From positions 97,851 through 161,850 of the forward strand of contig NZ_QLYZ01000009.1 of the NCBI RefSeq assembly GCF_003350325.1: 64,000 nucleotides of DNA, read 5' to 3'. Under the pieces are notes generated by a model. It saw nothing but the letters and a program-made list of their open reading frames with translations. It did no database searches and was not told where the DNA came from. The position numbers and the translations under genes are program-made. The stretch is from Vibrio rhodolitus (GTDB taxonomy: Bacteria > Pseudomonadota > Gammaproteobacteria > Enterobacterales > Vibrionaceae). Of this stretch, positions 8,863 to 15,525 are shown in pieces (the stretch's first letter is position 1; each line of letters opens with the position of its first letter).

Positions 8863-11208
8863 ATGAAAACCATCAAGAACCTTGCGCAATACTATGTTGA
8901 TTTGCTCGTCAAACTCGGTATTTTGCGTTTCTCCATTCTTCTGGCTCTTGCTTTAATCTCTCTTGCCGTGGTTGTCCAAGTTGGCATCACACTATTCCTT
9001 AGTGGGCATGTTGATAATATCGATATCGTGCGCTCGGTTTTCTTTGGCTTAGTGATCACCCCATGGGCTGTCTATTTTCTCTCAGTGGTTGTCGATCAAC
9101 TCGAAGAGTCGCGTCAAAGACTATCAAAACTGGTTTCTAAGCTAAAAGTGATGCGCTCACGAGATTTGGAGTTGAACCAGCAACTGCAACTGAATATTGA
9201 AAAGCTCAACCAAGAAATCGAAGATCGTATTAAAGCAGAGGAAGGGCGCGAAGAAGCGATGAAAGACCTTGAAAACGAGGTTTACCAGCGTGAACGCACC
9301 CAGATGGAACTAGCGGAGCGCACCGCGTTGCTGCGCTCTTTTATTGATGCTTCACCAGATTTGATCTACTACCGCAACGCTGAAGGCGTGTTCTCCGGCT
9401 GTAACAAAGCGATGGAAGAGCTGACGGGTAAAAAAGAGTCGCAATTGGTTGGTTTGACGCCGTGGGATGTCTACAGCAAAGAAGTGGCTCAGCAAATTGT
9501 TGAAACGGATGATGCGGTTTTTGCTGACAATCAGGCCATCACCTACGAGCAGTGGCTCGAATACCCAGATGGTCGCAAAATCTATTTTGAGCTGCGCAAA
9601 GTACCTTTCTACAGCAAAGATGGTCGCCATCTTGGTCTGGTTGGTTTTGGGCGTGATATTACTGAGCGTAAGCGCCACGAAGAGTCGCTGGAAAAAGCGA
9701 GTAGAGACAAAACCACCTTTATCTCCACCATTAGTCATGAATTACGCACCCCACTGAACGGTATTGTTGGCTTGAGTCGTATGTTGCTTGATACGCCAAT
9801 GACCGATGAGCAGCGTAAACATATGCAGACCATCAATGTTAGTGCGATTACCTTAGGTAATATTTTTAATGACATTATTGATATGGATAAGTTTGATCGC
9901 CGCAAGTTAGAGCTCTACCCAGCGCCGTTAAACTTTGAAGATTTTGTAGTTGAGATTGAAAGTATTGCTGCGCTGATGGCTGAGCAAAAAGGGCTGCGTT
10001 TTGATCTTGAGCGCCTAAATGATTTGCCAACGGCTATCAGTGCCGATGCGACGCGACTACGTCAGGTGCTGTGGAATCTGATCAGTAACGCGATGAAGTT
10101 TACGAAAGAGGGCGGCGTAGTCTTGTCCGTCAGTTCAATGATCGAAGACGGCAATGCGCATATTACGCTGGAGGTGGAAGATACCGGCGTGGGTATTCCT
10201 GAATCCGAACTCGATAATATCTTTGCTATGTATTACCAAGTGAAGTCTGAAAAAGATAACTTACACGCGGTAGGCACAGGCATTGGTTTGGCGGTCTCTA
10301 AGCAGCTGATAGAGATGATGCATGGCGATATCATTGTCAGCAGTGAAGAGGGCTTTGGTAGCACGTTTACTGTGACCATCTGCGTGCCTGTGGCAGAAGA
10401 AGCTGAAATCACTAAAGTTGAAGTGACCCATGCTCAGCATGAGTTAAATATCTTTATGGTAGAAGATATCGAGCTCAATATTACGGTAGCGCGTTCTCTG
10501 TTAGAAAGTATGGGACATGAAGTGACGGTGGCGATGACAGGTCAAGAAGCGTTGGAAATGTTTGATCCTGAGCTATATGACTTGGTCTTCCTCGATATTC
10601 AGTTGCCAGATATGACCGGCTTTGATGTCGCAAAACACTTCCGTGAACTATATTCAAACTTGCCTCCGCTGGTGGCGTTAACCGCCAATGTCGTAAAGAA
10701 CAAACAAGAGTATTACGAACAAGGTATGGACGAGGCATTAAGCAAACCGTTATCCGTTATTGCGGTACAAGAGGTCATTGCCCTATTTGGTGATCATCAA
10801 CCGCAAGAGCCGATGCCACACTTACCGGAGCCAGAACCGATGCACGATAGTGAAGAGATTTACCAAACCATTCTTGATTTAGATATGCTGGAGTCGTACG
10901 TCGGTATTGTCGGGGATAAGCCAGTACTGGAAAGTATCAAGATGTTTGAAGATATGATGCCAGGCTATATCGAGCTACTCGATTCCAATATGGTGGCAAA
11001 AGATCAAGAAGGTATCGTATCAGAAGCCCATAAAATTAAAGGGGCGGCGGGCTCGATTGGTTTGAAACACATTCAAAGTGTCGCGCAGAAAGCTCAATCG
11101 CCGGACTTACCGGCTTGGTGGGAAAATATTGATGATTGGGTTGACGAAATTAAGAAAGAATATCAGTCTGATATTCAGATTTTAAAAGAGTGGTTAGCAC
11201 AGAGGTAG
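8863..11208 (+). CDS. arcB: Aerobic respiration control hybrid sensor kinase ArcB
   Basis: Inner-membrane hybrid kinase that senses quinone redox state and phosphorylates ArcA. 781 residues from ATG 8863, which has a GGAG SD six bases upstream. An in-frame TTG at 8845 would add six residues and is less likely. Order: two membrane segments (about 20-80), a leucine-rich coiled linker, a PAS domain (about 155-270), HisKA with His292 (ISHELRTPLNG), ATPase domain (about 395-515), receiver with Asp578 (LDIQLPDMTG), and Hpt with His723 (AHKIKGAAGS). All three phosphorelay residues are present. His292 matches the E. coli numbering. A lipoprotein gene follows after four bases. Confidence 0.97.
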   Translation: MKTIKNLAQYYVDLLVKLGILRFSILLALALISLAVVVQVGITLFLSGHVDNIDIVRSVFFGLVITPWAVYFLSVVVDQLEESRQRLSKLVSKLKVMRSRDLELNQQLQLNIEKLNQEIEDRIKAEEGREEAMKDLENEVYQRERTQMELAERTALLRSFIDASPDLIYYRNAEGVFSGCNKAMEELTGKKESQLVGLTPWDVYSKEVAQQIVETDDAVFADNQAITYEQWLEYPDGRKIYFELRKVPFYSKDGRHLGLVGFGRDITERKRHEESLEKASRDKTTFISTISHELRTPLNGIVGLSRMLLDTPMTDEQRKHMQTINVSAITLGNIFNDIIDMDKFDRRKLELYPAPLNFEDFVVEIESIAALMAEQKGLRFDLERLNDLPTAISADATRLRQVLWNLISNAMKFTKEGGVVLSVSSMIEDGNAHITLEVEDTGVGIPESELDNIFAMYYQVKSEKDNLHAVGTGIGLAVSKQLIEMMHGDIIVSSEEGFGSTFTVTICVPVAEEAEITKVEVTHAQHELNIFMVEDIELNITVARSLLESMGHEVTVAMTGQEALEMFDPELYDLVFLDIQLPDMTGFDVAKHFRELYSNLPPLVALTANVVKNKQEYYEQGMDEALSKPLSVIAVQEVIALFGDHQPQEPMPHLPEPEPMHDSEEIYQTILDLDMLESYVGIVGDKPVLESIKMFEDMMPGYIELLDSNMVAKDQEGIVSEAHKIKGAAGSIGLKHIQSVAQKAQSPDLPAWWENIDDWVDEIKKEYQSDIQILKEWLAQR

Positions 11209-11212
11209 CAAT

Positions 11213-11659
11213 ATGAAAAAAATCGCGGCGATGTCATTAGCATTGGCTTTACTGGCAGGGTGCTCGGTGCCTCAGGTTGGTTGGGATCAAGATGCGGTGA
11301 TGGTCGTAGAAAATGCCGAAGTTAAGTTAACCAGCAATTTGTGGCTAAATAAGATGCCGACTATTGGTGAGTTGCAAGAGCAGAATTTGCACGGCGCGCT
11401 TTATTTAGAGTCCGCTAAGCCTTTACCGGCGGATCTTGATATTGTCAGCGTATCATTGCGTCAAGGGGACGATGTGTGGCAACTAGAGGGTGACGATCTT
11501 GAAATCCGCACCCACAGTGAGCAGCAGTGGGAAATCGTATTTGCTTGGCAATTTGAATTGCAACCAAACCAAGCGGTTGATGTGGCAGTTCAACTGGATC
11601 ACCAGCAACAGCGCAATTGGTTAGTAGAAAAGCAGGTTGTGATTGATACAGTTTATTAG
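11213..11659 (+). CDS. Small lipoprotein of unknown function
   Basis: 148 residues. The N-terminus MKKIAAMSLALALLAGC is a lipoprotein signal peptide with lipobox LAGC (Cys17), so the product should be lipid-anchored. Ser at +2 favours outer membrane sorting. The mature part is acidic and rich in Gln and Trp, with alternating hydrophobic residues that suggest beta strands. I recognise no domain. It starts four bases after the arcB stop and ends just before a strong terminator, so it is the last gene of the arcB transcript. The function is unknown and a link to Arc signalling is only inferred from position. Confidence 0.8.
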   Translation: MKKIAAMSLALALLAGCSVPQVGWDQDAVMVVENAEVKLTSNLWLNKMPTIGELQEQNLHGALYLESAKPLPADLDIVSVSLRQGDDVWQLEGDDLEIRTHSEQQWEIVFAWQFELQPNQAVDVAVQLDHQQQRNWLVEKQVVIDTVY

Positions 11660-11677
11660 ACTATCTTATTGAAATTT

Positions 11678-11706
11678 AAGCCAGCCTAAAGAGGCTGGCT
11701 TTTTTA
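11678..11706 (+). terminator. Rho-independent terminator after arcB-lipoprotein
   Basis: Nine-bp perfect stem AAGCCAGCC / GGCTGGCTT with loop TAAAGA, followed by a T run. It lies 19 bases after the lipoprotein stop. Confidence 0.93.
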
Positions 11707-11825
11707 TGTTCAAAAATTATCTAAACAAAGTGATATATTCTAAAGAGGAATATCTTATGTTTTAACAGTGGGTGAAGTTATTTTTAGGTTAAAAATTTGT
11801 TTTCATTTAATTTGTTAAAATTTGG

Positions 11826-11853
11826 TTGAATTATAACCGCATTTGCTTAGAAT
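11826..11853 (+). promoter_or_regulatory. Candidate sigma-70 promoter for the two small genes
   Basis: TTGAAT (11826-11831), a 16-base spacer, then TAGAAT (11848-11853) in a very AT-rich stretch. The predicted transcription start falls at or just inside the palindrome at 11860-11875. Confidence 0.5.
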
Positions 11854-11859
11854 TTAACC

Positions 11860-11875
11860 ATGAGCTCAAGCTCAT
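11860..11875. promoter_or_regulatory. 16-bp palindrome ATGAGCT-CA-AGCTCAT
   Basis: Perfect 7-bp inverted repeat with a 2-bp centre, placed where transcription from the 11826-11853 promoter should begin and 42 bases before the 44-residue ORF. Either an operator for a dimeric repressor or a 5' RNA hairpin; the sequence alone does not decide. Confidence 0.5.
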
Positions 11876-11917
11876 AACCCCATCTCAACGGATTAACGAC
11901 TTGCTAGGAGGCGCACA

Positions 11918-12052
11918 ATGAAACAGTTCACTGTCATTCAAACCATTTGCGCTTCTATCGATCCCGCGATTATTCCAGCCATGCCGAAAGGCGCTATTGC
12001 TGGCATTTTTACCTTTATCGCCGATCGTAACTCTAAACACGCAATCATTTAA
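11918..12052 (+). CDS. 44-residue small protein of unknown function
   Basis: Short ORF: ATG at 11918, TAA at 12050-12052. It is preceded by a near-perfect SD (TAGGAGGCGCACA then ATG), among the strongest in the window, which is the main reason to believe it is translated. The product starts MKQFTVIQTICASIDPAIIP. It continues with a small hydrophobic stretch (KGAIAGIFTFIA) and ends in a basic tail (DRNSKHAII). I do not recognise it. The DUF1127 gene follows 109 bases later, with a stable hairpin between them. The pair probably shares the promoter at 11826. Possible roles are a small effector protein or a leader peptide for the downstream gene. Confidence 0.65.
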   Translation: MKQFTVIQTICASIDPAIIPAMPKGAIAGIFTFIADRNSKHAII

Positions 12053-12068
12053 TCCGTAAGCAAATTAT

Positions 12069-12099
12069 TTAATTGGCTGCGGAAAAGGCAGCCAATTCA
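12069..12099 (+). other. Intercistronic hairpin between the two small genes
   Basis: TTAATTGGCTGC and GCAGCCAATT form a stem of at least 10 perfect bp around loop GGAAAAG (12071-12080 with 12088-12097). No T run follows directly, so it is more likely an mRNA-stabilising or processing structure, or a partial terminator, than a full stop. Confidence 0.6.
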
Positions 12100-12161
12100 A
12101 ACTCCTTGATACCTTTTGATTTGTTGCCTTTTTCTCAGCGTCACTCTGACTGGAGAAAATC

Positions 12162-12413
12162 ATGAATCAATCAATATATCTAAAACTAGCCACCTTACTT
12201 GTTAAAGCAGACTTACGTCGAGAAGAGCGCGCATGGAAACGCAAGGTCCGCCGAAGTGCACATGAAATCCCATGGCAAAATGAGCACTTGTTGCGAGATA
12301 TTGGTTTAGATCGCGAAGGTCGTCCAATTGGTGAGAGTTTAGCGCCACAAGTAAAAGCCGAGCGTCGTATTCGTCATCTACGTCGGGTACTGACTTCTCG
12401 AATACCAACGTAA
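12162..12413 (+). CDS. DUF1127 domain small basic protein
   Basis: 83 residues, strongly basic (many Arg and Lys), no signal peptide, probably cytoplasmic. The segment HLLRDIGLDREGRPIGE at about 46-62 matches the DUF1127 (YjiS-like) core, whose usual form is L-x-D-x-GL-x-R. Some DUF1127 proteins in alphaproteobacteria bind RNA or affect phosphate and carbon metabolism, but no role can be assigned here. SD is GGAG (GACTGGAGAAAATC then ATG). It lies downstream of the 44-residue ORF and upstream of a long GC-rich inverted repeat that probably ends the transcript. Confidence 0.85.
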   Translation: MNQSIYLKLATLLVKADLRREERAWKRKVRRSAHEIPWQNEHLLRDIGLDREGRPIGESLAPQVKAERRIRHLRRVLTSRIPT

Positions 12414-12419
12414 ATCTGA

Positions 12420-12446
12420 GGGAGAGAAGAGTCTCTTCTCTCCCTT
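12420..12446. terminator. Probable terminator between DUF1127 gene and tas
   Basis: Twelve-bp perfect inverted repeat GGGAGAGAAGAG / CTCTTCTCTCCC with one base between the arms. Only a short T tail, so termination strength is uncertain. It lies between convergent genes. Confidence 0.6.
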
Positions 12447-12451
12447 AACAG

Positions 12452-13234
12452 TTATGGACAAGGGTTGGAGTAAGTGGTCCCAACGGCTTGAATATCTTTT
12501 AATAATTCATCACTTAACTCGATAGCAATGCTATCGATATTTGCTTTAAGTTGCTCCATCGTTGTCGCGCCGATGATATTTGCGGCAACGAATGGGCGCT
12601 GATTAACAAATGCCAGTGCCATTTGTGCTGGATCCAAACCGTGCTTTTGTGCGACTTCCACATAGGCTTGTGTGGCCGCGATACCTTGCGGTGTAAAGTA
12701 ACGCACAAAGCGTTCAAACAACGAACAGCGCGCGCCAACTGGTCTTTGACCATTGAGATATTTACCGCTTAAGCAACCAAACGCCAGCGGGGAATAAGCC
12801 AGTAGTTCCACCCCTTCAAAGTGACTAATTTCGGATAAGCCTACTTCAAAGCTGCGATTGAGCAAATTATAAGGATTTTGGATCGACACAATACGTGGGA
12901 GATCGTGCTTATCCGCCAGCTTTAGCAGGCTCATGACGCCCCACGGGGTTTCGTTAGACACGCCGATATAGCGGATTTTGCCAGCTTTGATCAGTTCCGC
13001 CATTGCCTCGAGGGTCTCAATCAGTGTGACTTCCTGCTGTGCATCTGGATAAGGATAGTTAAGTTGACCAAAAGTATTGGTTTCACGTTGAGGCCAATGG
13101 ATCTGATACAGGTCGATGGCGTAGTCGAGCTGATTGAATGCCTCCGCTTGGCTATTCTGTTCACCAAAGGTCATGGTGCCTAAACAGATTTTACTCACTT
13201 CCAAGCTGGAGTGGGGGAGTTTGTGGTATTTCAT
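12452..13234 (-). CDS. tas: Tas-type aldo/keto reductase with a large internal in-frame deletion (probably inactive)
   Basis: Homologue of the NADP(H)-dependent aldo/keto reductase Tas. Start ATG 13234 is preceded by AAGGAAG; the N-terminus MKYHKLPHSSLEVSKICLGT is typical. The product is only 260 residues against about 345 in the family. After EAFNQLDYAI (residue ~40) it jumps directly to DLYQIHWPQR, which normally lies about 85 residues later. The missing part carries the Asp, Tyr and Lys of the AKR catalytic tetrad; only the His (QIHWP) remains. The rest (IRYIGVSNETPWGVM, SIQNPYNLLNRSFEVGL, GATTMEQLKANI) is well conserved and in frame. The deletion looks recent. I think it is non-functional as a reductase. 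Confidence 0.85.
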   Translation of the reverse strand: MKYHKLPHSSLEVSKICLGTMTFGEQNSQAEAFNQLDYAIDLYQIHWPQRETNTFGQLNYPYPDAQQEVTLIETLEAMAELIKAGKIRYIGVSNETPWGVMSLLKLADKHDLPRIVSIQNPYNLLNRSFEVGLSEISHFEGVELLAYSPLAFGCLSGKYLNGQRPVGARCSLFERFVRYFTPQGIAATQAYVEVAQKHGLDPAQMALAFVNQRPFVAANIIGATTMEQLKANIDSIAIELSDELLKDIQAVGTTYSNPCP

Positions 13235-13411
13235 GCTGCTTCCTTGACTCGAACTTTGAACTATTTCATCGGCATAAGACGAAGAAATAGCACTAGGTAA
13301 ATTCAATATAAGCGAGCTTCTATCAGGATTAAAAGTGCTGAGCGCGCAAAATTGAGCGAACTCTACCTATAATTGTATTAGTTGCGTTATGGCAAGAATG
13401 TAGGAGGGCTT

Positions 13412-13723
13412 ATGCATAGAAAGCAATTAGATAGGTGGATACATGGCTTCCATAAGAAGAGTTATCAGCCGCCAAAAGTATTTGTGATCAGTTGCTCTGA
13501 CTTGTCGCAATATTTACTGGCAGTGGAATACAAACATAAACTTGAGCCAGTGTGTGAAGATGGTGATCCGATTCATTTTGCTTCGCTTGAGCAAGTGAAA
13601 GAAGAGCTTAATCGTTTGGATGTTGAGCGCGCTTATCTGCGTCTACACAACAGCTATGATGAATTTGGCAGCGAAGAAGTGCCTCGCTACCATGACATAG
13701 AATTAACGGTGACTCGCCATTAA
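13412..13723 (+). CDS. Conserved small protein, DUF6482-like
   Basis: 103 residues from ATG 13412, preceded by a perfect AGGAGG. An upstream in-frame TTG at 13382 would add ten residues and lacks an SD. The N-terminus is [18 protein letters not shown], then [21 protein letters not shown] and a mixed charged C-terminal half. I believe this is the DUF6482 family common in vibrios, from memory of its usual place beside mutH. No function is known to me. No signal peptide or membrane segment. Its stop overlaps the convergent mutH stop by four bases (TTAA), so no terminator separates them. Confidence 0.75.
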   Translation: MHRKQLDRWIHGFHKKSYQPPKVFVISCSDLSQYLLAVEYKHKLEPVCEDGDPIHFASLEQVKEELNRLDVERAYLRLHNSYDEFGSEEVPRYHDIELTVTRH

Positions 13724-14385
13724 GCAAAGTTGTTCGCCAGTATGCGGGCAGTAAATTGCGTTCGCAGATAGAACCCGCGCGGCAAAGTTTTGATCAGTTT
13801 TCCGCTGGCGCCATAGGCTTCAGTTAAGACCCGGCTGTTAGCGGCTTTAGGGCGTAATTGCAGAACTTCACCGTGTCTTGCCGTGATGCGTTCAACTTGC
13901 CCCAATACAATCAGCTCCATTAGCTCTTCCCAATCTGCCTGTAATTGCTGCTCTTCTTCTGCGCTCGGTGACCAAATCAGTGGAGAACCTACTCGGCGCT
14001 CCGCCAAGGGGATTTCTCGCTCGCCCTCGACAGGTACCCAGAGAACTCGGGAAAGTTTATTGCGTACATGGCTTTGCTGCCAAGTGAGACCATGGACACC
14101 AGTCAGTGGCGCGACGCAAACAAACGTGGTTTCAAGCGGTTTTCCATTATAGCCAATAGGGATGGTTTTAAGCTCAATGCCAAGTTTTTCGAAGTCTTGC
14201 TGTGGCTTGCTGCCTGCGGTTGCGCCTAAGTGCCACTCTAATAATTGTCCAACCCAACCCTTATCACGACGCAGATCGGCAGGCACATCAATATTTGCCT
14301 CTGCAGCCAACTCTTGAAAAGTCAGACCTGCGATCTCAAAGGCTCGTGCCAATAGTTCTTGTTCTGATTGCGGTTCGGGTTTCAT
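13720..14385 (-). CDS. mutH: DNA mismatch repair endonuclease MutH
   Basis: Nicks the unmethylated strand at hemimethylated GATC sites when activated by MutS and MutL. 221 residues, family length. The catalytic D-x6-E-x-K array is intact at Asp64, Glu71 and Lys73 ([12 protein letters not shown]), with the same spacing as E. coli Asp70/Glu77/Lys79. Cytoplasmic. It faces the DUF6482-like gene and overlaps it by four bases. Upstream is a 619-bp AT-rich gap shared with rppH. Confidence 0.95.
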   Translation of the reverse strand: MKPEPQSEQELLARAFEIAGLTFQELAAEANIDVPADLRRDKGWVGQLLEWHLGATAGSKPQQDFEKLGIELKTIPIGYNGKPLETTFVCVAPLTGVHGLTWQQSHVRNKLSRVLWVPVEGEREIPLAERRVGSPLIWSPSAEEEQQLQADWEELMELIVLGQVERITARHGEVLQLRPKAANSRVLTEAYGASGKLIKTLPRGFYLRTQFTARILANNFA

Positions 14386-15004
14386 TTTTTGCTCTAATCA
14401 CGGATTGAGCCAATATTTTACTCGAATTTACTGAAATTACGACCTGAGCAAAGATCATACAGAGTGGTGAAAAGATCTTCATTCATAGGTTATCCACAGG
14501 TGTAAGAAGAAAAATAGCTCATTCTGTCTCTTATGTATGAATTAACAGTGTTTTTCGGCACTCTTATCACTTGAAATTTCTGATGTTAGCGTTTTTTGTC
14601 TTGTGTAATGTGGATAAATAAAGTGCTGGTTGATCTTTGAACAGTTGCTTATGGTTTGTTTATTCGTCGTGTCTTTCTTTAGGTTGGATATCGATATTTT
14701 AATTTAAGTTATTGTATATAAATAACTTAATGCTATTTTTGTTAGGCGGTGTGATTTGCGCAACAGAGCGGTGTTGAATAAATGATCTCTTGCTTGGTGC
14801 TTTTTCACATGGTTATGCACAGAAAAGGTGAATAAATGTGGTATGTGTCTCATCTGCTTGTGAATAATGGCTGAATTGGCGATAAGTTATCCAGAAAGGC
14901 AAGATTCGGTAATAATTTCTGTGTTAGTCACACTAGTAAGTTTGCTCCGCTTGGGGATATGTGGAAAAATCACCGTAATTGAAGATTTTTTTAGAGGTTG
15001 GCCA
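14386..15004. promoter_or_regulatory. mutH-rppH divergent gap with three perfect DnaA boxes
   Basis: 619 bp without a gene. Three 9-mers match the DnaA box TTATNCACA exactly: 14490-14498 plus (TTATCCACA), 14609-14617 minus (TTATCCACA) and 14813-14821 plus (TTATGCACA). A one-mismatch copy (TTATCCAGA) is at 14887-14895. Several GATC sites and a strongly AT-rich tract (about 14690-14740) lie among them. The region must also contain the mutH and rppH promoters. The rppH SD (GAGG) is at 14994-14997. Confidence 0.55.
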
Positions 15005-15523
15005 GTGATAGATGGCGATGGTTACCGCTTAAATGTGGGAATTGTAATCTGTAACAACCATGGTCAGGTCTTCTGGGCTAAACGATACGGACAACATTCA
15101 TGGCAATTTCCGCAAGGAGGCATCGATGAAGGTGAAACTCCGGAACAAGCTATGTATCGTGAATTGTATGAAGAGGTGGGTCTTACTAAGAAAGACGTGA
15201 AAATCATCGCGACAAGTCGTCATTGGTTAAGATACAAATTACCCAAACGACTGGTGCGTTGGGATTCAAAACCTGTCTGTATCGGTCAAAAACAGAAATG
15301 GTTTTTACTGCGCTTAGATTGTGAAGAGTCAAAGATCAATATGCAGCGTGGTAAGTCCCCTGAGTTTGATGGTTGGCGTTGGGTGAGTTATTGGTATCCA
15401 GTGCGTCAAGTGGTCTCATTTAAGCGTGACGTTTATCGTCGTGCGATGAAAGAGTTCGCATCCATGGCAATGCCATTTAAAGAGCGTCGAGTTAAAGGCA
15501 AACGTAAATCACGAAGAGGGTAG
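15005..15523 (+). CDS. rppH: RNA pyrophosphohydrolase (Nudix)
   Basis: Removes pyrophosphate from the 5' end of mRNA and so triggers RNase E decay. The start is GTG 15005, seven bases after GAGG, giving [15 protein letters not shown], the standard RppH N-terminus, and 172 residues. A longer frame from 14867 adds 46 unrelated residues and is rejected. The Nudix box is complete at about 38-60 (GGIDEGE, then RELYEEVGL). The basic C-terminus ([14 protein letters not shown]) suits RNA binding. It is followed after two bases by ptsP, so the pair forms an operon. Confidence 0.95.
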   Translation: MIDGDGYRLNVGIVICNNHGQVFWAKRYGQHSWQFPQGGIDEGETPEQAMYRELYEEVGLTKKDVKIIATSRHWLRYKLPKRLVRWDSKPVCIGQKQKWFLLRLDCEESKINMQRGKSPEFDGWRWVSYWYPVRQVVSFKRDVYRRAMKEFASMAMPFKERRVKGKRKSRRG

Positions 15524-15525
15524 AG

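Noticed and set aside
9352..9738. 128-residue antisense ORF inside arcB
   Set aside because: Shadow of the arcB reading frame; no SD or independent features.
14867..15004. 46-residue N-terminal extension of RppH
   Set aside because: The family starts at the GTG at 15005, which has a well-placed GAGG; the extension is unlike any RppH.
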